Source of the DNA: Flavobacterium sp. ALJ2
GTDB taxonomy: Bacteria; Bacteroidota; Bacteroidia; Flavobacteriales; Flavobacteriaceae
Assembly: GCF_015594725.1 (NCBI RefSeq)
Contig: NZ_JADNRC010000011.1
Span: forward strand, 119,140-183,139
Length of the DNA: 64,000 nucleotides
Direction of reading: 5' to 3'
Part shown: positions 51,587 to 60,846 of the stretch, piece by piece
Layout of the letters: the number at the start of each line of letters is the position of its first letter
Numbering within the stretch: the stretch's first letter is position 1
Position numbers and translations under genes: made by a program
The notes under the pieces: generated by a model
The model's database searches: none
What the model was told of the DNA's origin: nothing
What the model saw: only the letters and a program-made list of their open reading frames with translations

Positions 51587-52285
51587 ATGTTAGAAATTCT
51601 TTACCAAGACGAATATATTATAGCAATTAATAAACCAAGTGGATTATTGGTTCACAAATCATTTTATGCGCGCGATGCAAAAATTTATGCTATTCAAGAA
51701 TTGAGAAATCAAATAGGAGGGCAACACGTTTATCCTATTCATCGGTTAGACCGCAAAACATCTGGTGTCTTGTTATTTGCGTTGGACAAAGAGGTTTTAA
51801 AAATCATGAATGATCGTTTTGCTTCACGCGAAGTCCAAAAAAAATATTTAGCAATTTTACGTGGTTGGTCACCCGAAGAACTAACGATTGATTATGATTT
51901 AATCAACGATGATGACATTAAACAAAATGCAATAACATACTTTCATCGTTTGCAAAATGCCGAAGTTGAGTTAGAATTTAATAACCAACCAACATCACGA
52001 TATTGTTTGGTCGAAGCGATTCCTGAAACTGGACGTATGCATCAATTACGAAAACATTTCAAACATATTTTTCATCCCATTTTAGGAAGTCGCCCACATG
52101 GTTGCAACAAACAAAATAAATTATGGCTGGAGAATTATGACCTGAAAGGAATGATGCTTCATGCACATCAGTTAACTTTTAATCATCCAATAAAAAATGA
52201 ACAACTAATCTTGAATGCAAAGATTAACGAAGAGTTTAGCAGAGTAGGCAACATTCTTAATCTAGATTTGAGCAAGTATAAATAA
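51587..52285 (+). CDS. truC: tRNA pseudouridine synthase C (RluA family)
   Basis: The ATG at 51587 gives MLEILYQDEYIIAINKPSGL, the normal N-terminus of the family; the longer frame to 51521 is not supported. The 232-residue protein has the RluA-family active-site motif HRLDRKTSGVLLFA with the catalytic Asp, and the C-terminal RMHQLRKHFKHIFHPILGS segment. TruC makes pseudouridine 65 in certain tRNAs. It is a core gene surrounded by accessory material. A terminator follows at 52389. Confidence 0.92.
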   Translation: MLEILYQDEYIIAINKPSGLLVHKSFYARDAKIYAIQELRNQIGGQHVYPIHRLDRKTSGVLLFALDKEVLKIMNDRFASREVQKKYLAILRGWSPEELTIDYDLINDDDIKQNAITYFHRLQNAEVELEFNNQPTSRYCLVEAIPETGRMHQLRKHFKHIFHPILGSRPHGCNKQNKLWLENYDLKGMMLHAHQLTFNHPIKNEQLILNAKINEEFSRVGNILNLDLSKYK

Positions 52286-52388
52286 AATACTAATTTGTAA
52301 TTGTTGTATTTTCAAATTTAAGATGCTTAGGCTATAATAATCTTCAAAAAACTGGTTAGTTATTTCAATACTTTCCGTTACTAACGAT

Positions 52389-52416
52389 AAAAGCTTCAGA
52401 GAAATCTGAAGCTTTT
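52389..52416 (+). terminator. Terminator after truC
   Basis: A 12-bp perfect stem AAAAGCTTCAGA/TCTGAAGCTTTT with a GAAA loop, identical in stem to the hairpin at 46587. It is 103 bases after the truC stop. Confidence 0.75.
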
Positions 52417-52437
52417 GTTGTAATATTTTAAAGTTAA

Positions 52438-52469
52438 AAGCCGTCTAAAAATTACTTTTTAGACGGCTT
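52438..52469 (-). terminator. Terminator of the 52.5-64 kb surface-protein operon
   Basis: A 14-bp perfect stem (AAGCCGTCTAAAAA/TTTTTAGACGGCTT) with a 4-base loop. It lies 42 bases after the stop of the giant adhesin on the minus strand. Confidence 0.82.
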
Positions 52470-52511
52470 CATAAAGTCAACCTTTATATGCACTGCAAGT
52501 ACAGAGCTAAC

Positions 52512-55500
52512 TTAATTAATCAAGAATTTAGATTTATAACTGGTTTCAGAATTATGCAATACCAAATAATAAATCCCAGTAGTTCTTATATGTGTATGTA
52601 TTTCTCTTTTAAAATTATCGGTTACATTTATTTTATCTTGTTTGTAAACCATTTTTCCTCCAACATCATATATGGTTAACATAAATGTTCCTTGTTCGCC
52701 AGTTAAAGAAAGTGTGAATGTACCATTATTAGCAACTGGAGCAATTAGTAACCCTTTTTCATTTGGAATTATATTATCCTCAATAGATAAGGTAGCATCT
52801 ACTTTTATTGTTATCAAAGTCCTTTTGCTACATAATTCGGGAGTTTCATAAGTAAGAGAAAGATTGTGTGTTCCTTTTTCAGTCCATTTTATAGTTACCG
52901 TATTATTTACTTCCTCTATAATATCTCCACCAGTTACACTCCAATTATAACGTAGCATATTTGGTGTTGCTGTATAAGTTGTGGTTGCATTGCTTTCGGT
53001 AATCAATAAATCCCCTGTTATACTTGCCGAAATACTATTTAAAGTTCCTGCGTTTTTAGAAACAACACCTCTTCCTTGTAATCCACTTGATTTTTTATGT
53101 AGCTTGGACAAATCGATTCCAAACGTAATATCTCCGTTATCGTTGAACTTATCTATGTTTTCGATTTGGAATTCCATATCTGATATTTTGGTAATCTCCA
53201 CTTTTTCGTTAGTAAGAACTATTCCGCCAGTTTTAATTATTAAAGCATCTTTTGTAAACTCAGAAGCGATAATTTCATCAGTAAAAAGAACTTGGAGATA
53301 TTCTGTTTCTGAACAACCAACACTATTATTTTTTATAGCATTGATAGTTCCGTCAAACTCCATTACATCTATATAGGTTTCTATTCCTATAGGGTCACTC
53401 GCATTTCCAAATTCATCATAAACAATAGCTTCGAATGAATTTTTACCCGTATATCCATTAATAGGAATGTTTAACTCTCCAGCAATTTCTAAGTACTGTT
53501 TGGTTACCAAAACTCTACCAGTAGGAGTTATTGCATATAGTTCTATAGTTTGTTTATTCCCTGTAGTTTTTAGTTTAACAACTAAATCGTTACCCGAAGT
53601 AATATTATCGGTTGCTGATATTCCCCTGTTTGGAGTAATGTGCATATCTTCAGGAGCAGATGGTTTGTCAAATTTTACAGTCCACATAGTACTTGTACTT
53701 CCGTTTCCAGAATTACCAGAGGCATCTGTAAAGTTAGACTGATCTATTACTAGTTTATATCCACCAGCTGCATCAGTATATTCGCCTAATCCTGAGATTA
53801 AATAATGTAAATCGTCCTGTTTGGTAACAGTAAATTTTACATTTTGGTTGGCACTGCCTTTATAAAGAGTAACCCAACTTGCTTCAAAATTATTTTGTAT
53901 TGGTTTGTTTAAAACAATCTGCATATCGGTTACATTCTGATTGTTAACTGCTCCTTGGAATTGCGGGATAAATTGATCTACTTCGGGAAGAGTTAAATCT
54001 ACTTTCCATTTATGAGATTGTGCTATTAACCCTTGAGAGTCATCTTCGGCTTTCATGGATGGCAAATCAACAGTTAATTCATATTCTGCTTTTTCTAGAT
54101 TGTATTGGGTTAATCCTACGATAGTATATTTTTGGTTGTTCTCGGTTACTATCGAAATGTTATCCAATGGTTTTCCGTTTAGCTTCAATTTATCTTTAGT
54201 AAACTGGATTGGTTTTACTATTTTATTAAATTCTATTTCAACACTATTTACGGCTTGAGCTTCTGTTTGATCTGTTTTAAACTGAATGATTCCTAATTCT
54301 CCAATTATTTGTGTCCAGGAAACAGATTTTCCTTCAACTCCTACATTTTCTTCTAGGTCTTTTATTCCGGCACATTGTACCGTTAGTTCGTAATAACCAG
54401 AAGCGATTGCTAGTGTTTTAACGTTTAATACATAAGTAGAATCGTTTACTTTACCTATAAAACTATCATTAAAAGGAATTTTATTCCCTTGATGAATTAG
54501 TGTTATATTTTGGGCAGTAAAGGTGCTCGGGTTTATAGCTTTGTTAAAGTTTACCTGAACAGACTCTATTGCTTTGGTTGTTGTTGACGGAATACTTTCA
54601 AAAGAAACTACTTTCGGAACATTGGTGTTTATTGGTGTGTAATACAACGTGTATTTTTCTAATCCTGATAAATCGTCAACAAAATGAAGATTGTTTTCGT
54701 ATTTAGGATTAGCACCATCTCTTAAGGTAACAAATGTTTGCCAGAAGTTTTGCAAAGGCAATTCGAGGTGATCACTGTTTCTAACCACTTTTACTAGTCT
54801 GTATTTGTCTCTACCTGGATCAGATAAATTACCGTAATTCCATCCTGTTTTAGAAGAATTCATAGTTAATGTTGTCGTCAATTTACTTGGAGAAATAAGG
54901 TTAGAAACACTAGCGCTACTTACTTTATAAACTTCGTCATTTCCTCCATTAGAATAATAAATAGCATCTGGAGTATCATTTGCATCTGGAATATCATTTA
55001 CAAGGAAATCACCAATGTTATCTTGTCCAACTCCATAGGCTTTTACGCTTTTAATAAGTTCATGAACATAAGATGCTTTTATTAGGCTTAGATTTTTATT
55101 TCCGTAACTGCTCAAATGTTTTACTTTCAGGTCATATTCTACAAAATGTCCTAACAGAGTACTGGTAAACCACCATTGTCCGATAGCTGCTTTTTGTGGT
55201 TCGATGTCACCAAAATCTACATTAAGCAAACCTAGTTGTCTTGGTTCATTATTAAAGTTACTGCCGATAATTTCAAAATCGATTAATACCCCTTTTTTGT
55301 TCTCTACAATTTCAGGTTGCATAGATTGTACCTGAACGTTTTTGGCTTGACCGTAGCCTTCGTTTTTAATCAATAACGCCATTTCTGCCGGAACCATAGG
55401 TTCTGTTTTTTCAGTAAGCGGGTCATCACCAATAATATCACGTTGCATAAAATAATGCAATACTAAATCTGGGCTAGGATTTACTTCTAGTGTAACTGGA

Positions 55501-58500
55501 TATAATTGTACTGTTACTCTTTCATCTGTAAACGGATCCAGATATGACAATGTTCCTCCAAACGAATATGATTTAGTAACTGTTGGCGCAGCTTCTTTGG
55601 TTGGTATAAAAAGTACAGTTCCGGATTTGTTACTTTGTGGACCAACAATTCCTGTTCCGCTAAGGAAAACATCTTTATTAATCTGGAATAAATGAGTCAT
55701 ATCATTTCCAGCGTCATCGGTAATTATAAGGTCTAAGTTTATGCCTTTTAAAGTATTAGAATCACTACCATTATTCATCGTTAAAGTACCCTCAAATGCC
55801 TCTCTGGTCATGGTCATTTTTTGAGAAAATTTTACAGTAACGGTTGCACAAACGCTATTGTTGTTTTTTTGTTCTTCTATATATTTTTCTAAATCATCTA
55901 AAGTTCCTTCAATCATTTCTGCTGATGAAGTATATCCCTTAAGTTTAGCATATTTATCAGATGCAATTACAATTTTAGCATTTTGATCCAGTTTGTTTTT
56001 ATTAACTATAGAAGGATATGTAGCGTTTGGTTCATATATTCCTTGCGACCATGCATCTACAGTATTATTCCATCGGGTTACAAATGTGGTTACATTTTCT
56101 GAGGTAATACCTTTTCCAGCAGTTAGGTTTGTTAAATTAGTAATATCATTTTCAGAGAATTTTGATTTTGTCTCTACTATAGGAATTACATAATCGGCAA
56201 ATGCATTATAGCCTTCTGATTCTGGGTTAATATCATTAAATAACTCTTTCATTGACTCCATGTAGGCACTCAGGAATTTATCATATTCTACCATATTTCG
56301 ATATGTTTCGTCCATAACAGAGTTCCCTGTCATCATTCTGCCAGCAGAATTGCTACCACAAGCTTCGTAAGCTTCAATAAATGATTTAACACATTTTGTA
56401 ACACTTTCTATTGCCTTATAGCAGTAATACCCAGCCACTGGTATCGTTAATCCTCCCGTTTCGGCTGCTACACCAACTGCTACAATACATTTGGTTACAC
56501 TACGTACAATCTTTGTACATGTCCAGATTGTTTTTACTATTTTTAAGAAACAAGGATCACAGATATTAGGCAGAGAAGTTATAATATCTCCTACACCTGC
56601 CCAAGGAGCAAAAATACCCCAACCAGTTCCTCCCGGATATTGACCCCCACAATTAGGCCCCGTACAAGGTAGTAATGGTGGAGAGCCGGGACCCTTACAA
56701 ACAGTAGTGTAGTAGGGTTTAAAATCGGCTACATCTTTTTCTGTTTCGCATATATAAGTTCCTTTTACAATTAAAACAGTAGTTTGGCATGATGACCCGC
56801 CTGCTGCCTTAAGTAAAGAGGATGATGTTCTTGTAATTAAAACAGGAACAATAAGAGATGCTTTTGCGTTTAAAACATCTATTTTATTAATAAGTGGAGT
56901 TAGCGTATATCCATCGATATTTCCTACGGCGATATCTACTTTATGTGTTGCTATTAATCCGTGATTTGTAACTGTTGCGTAACTCATTCTGCTTTGTCCT
57001 GGTTCCAGATTTAGCACAGGATCATCAATCTCAATAATAAGTACTGGTTTGGGAACATTCGTTTCAAATTTAACCACCAAATCAGTTTGGTATTCATCTT
57101 CTATTTCTGTTGGTTTTACTGTCCATTCATAACTAACTGCCTGATAAGAAATGAATACTTTTTGAGTCGTTACTTTACCTGGATCTACTAGTAGGTTATT
57201 TTGGTAAGAATCATGTTTGTCGGCTGTTACGTTTACAGTATAATGACCTTCCGGGATTTGTCCCGTTTTGAATAATCCGTTTTCATCAGTAATTCCTTCT
57301 GCCATAATTTCTCCTGAGAAAGGATGGCGTACAATTACTTTTGCTCCTTTTACATGTGGTGCTTTCTCAGTATTATAGGTATATTCATCTACTACATCTA
57401 TTAATAAAGAACCAGTAGCTTCTGATACTGTTTCTACTTTAAAAGGCACATTAAGTCCTTCTCCATTAGAAAGGCTAATAGCCAAATTTCCTGTTAAAGG
57501 AACGTTGAGTTGTTGCTTATCTGTAGGGACTAACTCCAATACTATATTTGCAGTTTCATTTTGCGCTATTTTTTCTATAATCTGCGGGCTTTTTAATTTT
57601 AGCCAGTCAAGTTTCGGTAATTGTATTTTTACTTTTTCGGCATCTATTGCTCCTGTGTTTGTGATTGCCAATTCGTAAAAACGACTACTCCCTTTAATCA
57701 TCGTAGTATTAATACTTACAGGATTTGCAGTTATTTTGGCGTATTGAGCTTTGCAATGGTAATAGGCTAGAATACTAAGCTTGGCACCTTCATCAGATGT
57801 TATAGCAAAATCAATTTCATAATATTTCAGTTCTAAAGAAGGTTTGTCTGCCAATATGGTGTAATTAATTATTCCTTCTTGCCCTGGTGCTAGTGTTAAT
57901 GGATTCGATTGTATATTAAACTCAGTATCTGCAGGGAGCTCTATTTTTATATTAGAGAGCGTGGTTATTCCGTTGTTTTTTAATTTAAATTCTCCTTTAA
58001 AAGGGGTATTAGTAACGACTTCCCATTTTAGGTAGTTAGTCGGTTTATTTGTCCATTCAAATCCTATAATATTAAATTTTGCTTGTGCTGCATTTTGGGT
58101 TCCAGGGTACCCTGCACTAACAGTATACTGCCCGCTTTCTCCTTGTAGCGGTACAAAATCATAAGCAAAACTTCCTGAGTTATTTGTTTTGGTAATATAA
58201 GAGCGAACAAATTTTCCGTTTGTAATCGTGATTTCGACGTCCTTATTAGGAGCAGGAGAACTATTAATAATCATTTTTGTTGAGCCAGTTATTGTTACTG
58301 TTTCACCAGATTTGTACCATGATTTTGATACTACAGCTGTAGCTGAATAACTAGGATTTAACTTGATTGCTGCAAATGACTCATTGTTGATGTATGATAA
58401 CTCATTTATCTTTTTGTCTGAATTTACCACTACGATTAAAAAATAGTCTCCAGCTTGTTCAGGTAGTGGTATCGTTTTTATAAAATCCAATGATTTACCC

Positions 58501-60812
58501 GACTCGATATCTTTATCTAATTCGGCAGTTTCCAAAAGGATTCCATTTTTAGGCGTTTTTTCTTTAGAAAGGTAATATTCTATTTTAGAACCTTTAGGAA
58601 AAATTGCAAATCCTTGATTGGTTACCGTTGTTTTTACTTCGATATTATCTTTTCCTGCTGCTTGTGGTACAGTATTTACTTTCGCAATTATAGCATCAGG
58701 TTTATTTTGATCAGTAACTAATATCCATGCAAATCCAGAGCTATAACTGTCGGCTTCTGCTTGTACACGCACAGTTTGATCTCCTTTTTTATCAGCATCT
58801 ATTTTAGTACTTATAGTTACCTCTACACTTTCTTGGCCTACAGGAATAATAGTGGTTGTCGGAATAGTTATAAGTGTAGGTGCATCTGACGAAAGTCTGA
58901 CAGGAATAGTTGTCGATGTATCTGCTGTATTTCTGGTAATCGTTATCTTCCCTGAGTTTTCTTGTCCGGCTTTAATTGTTGCAGGATTTGCTTTTACGAG
59001 CAAAGCCGGCCCATTACTGTCAAGTATAGTAATTGTTTTTATTAATTGGCTTCCTGCATTTCCTGCACCTATCGTACAATTACAAGAAGAAAAGTAAACA
59101 TCAGCAGTTACATCTACCATTCTAGTTCCGTCTACAATTCCGTTATTTATGGCTCCGATATTAAATTTTCTCTGGTTTACATTTGCAGGAAAATCAATAA
59201 TTTCAGGAAGTATCAATGCATTTGCTACACTGGCTTTCAATTTAATACTTGTGCTAACTTCGGATTTATCCAATCGTTTTATTATCGCATAAGTGGCGTA
59301 AATCCCATCTCCTTTAGAGATGGTTTCTGGTGTTATTTCAAATTCAAAAGTTGGGATATTCGAACTTTTCAAAATAATTTCGGTACTACCTGCCAGAAAG
59401 CCTTCAGCTCGAGCCGTAATCTTTCCTGTTACGGTAGGCTCTGCAATTATATTATTTTTGACCTCAACAGTAAAAGTAACGCTTTTGCTTCCTGATGGAA
59501 GAATGATTTCTACAGGAACATTCCAACGGGAATTTTGATCTGCAGTAAGGCTAAATTTGGTGTCTTTGCTTTTTGCAAAACCAGTCTCTAAAGTAATCGT
59601 AAGTATATCACCATTTGTGGCTATTACTTCTGATGGTGTTAGTGTAATAATCGAAACCTCGTTATCTATAATTTCGATATTTTCTGAAACTGTTGGATAG
59701 TCATTCCCCGAAAGGGAAAGCGCTACTGCTCTGTTTCCATCGGCTGTCGTATTGTCTATTGGTTTTATATAAAATACAACAGATGATTGATTTTTTGGAA
59801 TTTTTATACTTGCAGGAATATCTAATTGCCCACTTTTCGAAGCTGTTATCTGGAAGCTGTTATCGGTACTTCTGTCGCCACTTTGGGTAACTGTTGCACG
59901 AATTACTTCTGTCGAGTTCTCGTCGATGCTTTTTTTGTCCAGCGTTAAGTATAATACTTTTTCGAGCACAATCGTATTGGTTCCAATTAGCTTGTTATTG
60001 TCTTTTAATGTATCTGGCTCTTTTACAGATGGATTAGGAATCAGGTTAATTTTTATTTTTACATTTCCGTCTATCCCGATAATTTTAGGAAGGTTAAAAG
60101 TCGCGTTTCGGCTAATGGTTTTCTTGTTTTCTAAATCGCCATCATAGGAAACACTTCCTAGCTTATATTCGATACCCGTATTTTCTGAAATCAGACTAAT
60201 TTGTTCTGTCCAACCTCCAGCTGCAATGCGATCACCAATGTTGTTTACGCCCCATGATAATGTTATTTTTCCGTTAGGAGTAATTTGAGATTCGTTGCTT
60301 GTTATGCCTGAAACGGCTAAATCAGGGTATAGCGCATTGGCAATAATCAATTTTCCATTTGTATGATCGGAACCAATATCTACTGCATTTTTAGAACTCA
60401 ATACAACACTAGAAAGATTTAGATTATGAGTTTGTCCTGTTATATAATTCATAGGAATTTCCATAGGAATTTCCAACAACGTTCCTTTGTTTTCTTTAAA
60501 AGAATTGCTTGTTAACGAAAGAATTACAAAGTGATAATTTTGTGGATTATTCTTTTCAATATTTACATAAATGGCATGGTCTCCTTTACGGCCCTCTATG
60601 AGTTTGCTTTCTTTTTGATTAACAATCAATCCTTGAGGAACAGTTAAGGTAAACTCAGCTCCAACGACTTCATCCGTATTAGTTAAATCAATCAATATTT
60701 TTGATTTTTCGCCTGGTCCAGCTGTAGCGTTTATAACTTTTAAACTATTTTGAGCATACACAAATATGCCCAAGAATAGGAAGATAAATACTAAAAATGA
60801 TTTTACTTTCAT
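52512..60812 (-). CDS. Giant CARDB/Calx-beta/Ig adhesin with cohesin-like N-terminus and T9SS tail
   Basis: ATG at 60812 (MKVKSFLVFIFLFLGIFVYA) is preferred; an in-frame ATG at 60836 would give 2774 residues. After the signal sequence comes a cohesin-like domain (~25-165; AGPGEKSKILIDLTNTDEVV, GAEFTLTVPQGL). A CARDB domain (~170-285) and about four Calx-beta-like repeats (~290-700) follow, then a second CARDB, then a carboxypeptidase-regulatory domain (KGAKVIVRHPFSGEIMAEGI). Residues ~1355-1500 form an odd Cys-rich hydrophobic block with 12 Cys. Big_5-type Ig repeats follow (IESVQVNFNKAINPSTFTAQ), and a T9SS type A tail ends the protein. It lies 10 bases after the LRR/dockerin gene in the same operon. 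Exported and probably surface-bound or released. Confidence 0.85.
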   Translation of the reverse strand: MKVKSFLVFIFLFLGIFVYAQNSLKVINATAGPGEKSKILIDLTNTDEVVGAEFTLTVPQGLIVNQKESKLIEGRKGDHAIYVNIEKNNPQNYHFVILSLTSNSFKENKGTLLEIPMEIPMNYITGQTHNLNLSSVVLSSKNAVDIGSDHTNGKLIIANALYPDLAVSGITSNESQITPNGKITLSWGVNNIGDRIAAGGWTEQISLISENTGIEYKLGSVSYDGDLENKKTISRNATFNLPKIIGIDGNVKIKINLIPNPSVKEPDTLKDNNKLIGTNTIVLEKVLYLTLDKKSIDENSTEVIRATVTQSGDRSTDNSFQITASKSGQLDIPASIKIPKNQSSVVFYIKPIDNTTADGNRAVALSLSGNDYPTVSENIEIIDNEVSIITLTPSEVIATNGDILTITLETGFAKSKDTKFSLTADQNSRWNVPVEIILPSGSKSVTFTVEVKNNIIAEPTVTGKITARAEGFLAGSTEIILKSSNIPTFEFEITPETISKGDGIYATYAIIKRLDKSEVSTSIKLKASVANALILPEIIDFPANVNQRKFNIGAINNGIVDGTRMVDVTADVYFSSCNCTIGAGNAGSQLIKTITILDSNGPALLVKANPATIKAGQENSGKITITRNTADTSTTIPVRLSSDAPTLITIPTTTIIPVGQESVEVTISTKIDADKKGDQTVRVQAEADSYSSGFAWILVTDQNKPDAIIAKVNTVPQAAGKDNIEVKTTVTNQGFAIFPKGSKIEYYLSKEKTPKNGILLETAELDKDIESGKSLDFIKTIPLPEQAGDYFLIVVVNSDKKINELSYINNESFAAIKLNPSYSATAVVSKSWYKSGETVTITGSTKMIINSSPAPNKDVEITITNGKFVRSYITKTNNSGSFAYDFVPLQGESGQYTVSAGYPGTQNAAQAKFNIIGFEWTNKPTNYLKWEVVTNTPFKGEFKLKNNGITTLSNIKIELPADTEFNIQSNPLTLAPGQEGIINYTILADKPSLELKYYEIDFAITSDEGAKLSILAYYHCKAQYAKITANPVSINTTMIKGSSRFYELAITNTGAIDAEKVKIQLPKLDWLKLKSPQIIEKIAQNETANIVLELVPTDKQQLNVPLTGNLAISLSNGEGLNVPFKVETVSEATGSLLIDVVDEYTYNTEKAPHVKGAKVIVRHPFSGEIMAEGITDENGLFKTGQIPEGHYTVNVTADKHDSYQNNLLVDPGKVTTQKVFISYQAVSYEWTVKPTEIEDEYQTDLVVKFETNVPKPVLIIEIDDPVLNLEPGQSRMSYATVTNHGLIATHKVDIAVGNIDGYTLTPLINKIDVLNAKASLIVPVLITRTSSSLLKAAGGSSCQTTVLIVKGTYICETEKDVADFKPYYTTVCKGPGSPPLLPCTGPNCGGQYPGGTGWGIFAPWAGVGDIITSLPNICDPCFLKIVKTIWTCTKIVRSVTKCIVAVGVAAETGGLTIPVAGYYCYKAIESVTKCVKSFIEAYEACGSNSAGRMMTGNSVMDETYRNMVEYDKFLSAYMESMKELFNDINPESEGYNAFADYVIPIVETKSKFSENDITNLTNLTAGKGITSENVTTFVTRWNNTVDAWSQGIYEPNATYPSIVNKNKLDQNAKIVIASDKYAKLKGYTSSAEMIEGTLDDLEKYIEEQKNNNSVCATVTVKFSQKMTMTREAFEGTLTMNNGSDSNTLKGINLDLIITDDAGNDMTHLFQINKDVFLSGTGIVGPQSNKSGTVLFIPTKEAAPTVTKSYSFGGTLSYLDPFTDERVTVQLYPVTLEVNPSPDLVLHYFMQRDIIGDDPLTEKTEPMVPAEMALLIKNEGYGQAKNVQVQSMQPEIVENKKGVLIDFEIIGSNFNNEPRQLGLLNVDFGDIEPQKAAIGQWWFTSTLLGHFVEYDLKVKHLSSYGNKNLSLIKASYVHELIKSVKAYGVGQDNIGDFLVNDIPDANDTPDAIYYSNGGNDEVYKVSSASVSNLISPSKLTTTLTMNSSKTGWNYGNLSDPGRDKYRLVKVVRNSDHLELPLQNFWQTFVTLRDGANPKYENNLHFVDDLSGLEKYTLYYTPINTNVPKVVSFESIPSTTTKAIESVQVNFNKAINPSTFTAQNITLIHQGNKIPFNDSFIGKVNDSTYVLNVKTLAIASGYYELTVQCAGIKDLEENVGVEGKSVSWTQIIGELGIIQFKTDQTEAQAVNSVEIEFNKIVKPIQFTKDKLKLNGKPLDNISIVTENNQKYTIVGLTQYNLEKAEYELTVDLPSMKAEDDSQGLIAQSHKWKVDLTLPEVDQFIPQFQGAVNNQNVTDMQIVLNKPIQNNFEASWVTLYKGSANQNVKFTVTKQDDLHYLISGLGEYTDAAGGYKLVIDQSNFTDASGNSGNGSTSTMWTVKFDKPSAPEDMHITPNRGISATDNITSGNDLVVKLKTTGNKQTIELYAITPTGRVLVTKQYLEIAGELNIPINGYTGKNSFEAIVYDEFGNASDPIGIETYIDVMEFDGTINAIKNNSVGCSETEYLQVLFTDEIIASEFTKDALIIKTGGIVLTNEKVEITKISDMEFQIENIDKFNDNGDITFGIDLSKLHKKSSGLQGRGVVSKNAGTLNSISASITGDLLITESNATTTYTATPNMLRYNWSVTGGDIIEEVNNTVTIKWTEKGTHNLSLTYETPELCSKRTLITIKVDATLSIEDNIIPNEKGLLIAPVANNGTFTLSLTGEQGTFMLTIYDVGGKMVYKQDKINVTDNFKREIHTHIRTTGIYYLVLHNSETSYKSKFLIN

Positions 60813-60846
60813 GCTTTTTGGTTTATTAGGTATCATTTTGATGGGA

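Noticed and set aside
52981..60147. Several plus-strand ORFs of 65-149 codons inside the giant adhesin
   Set aside because: They lie opposite a continuous, domain-rich frame, lack homology-like features and arise from skewed codon use.
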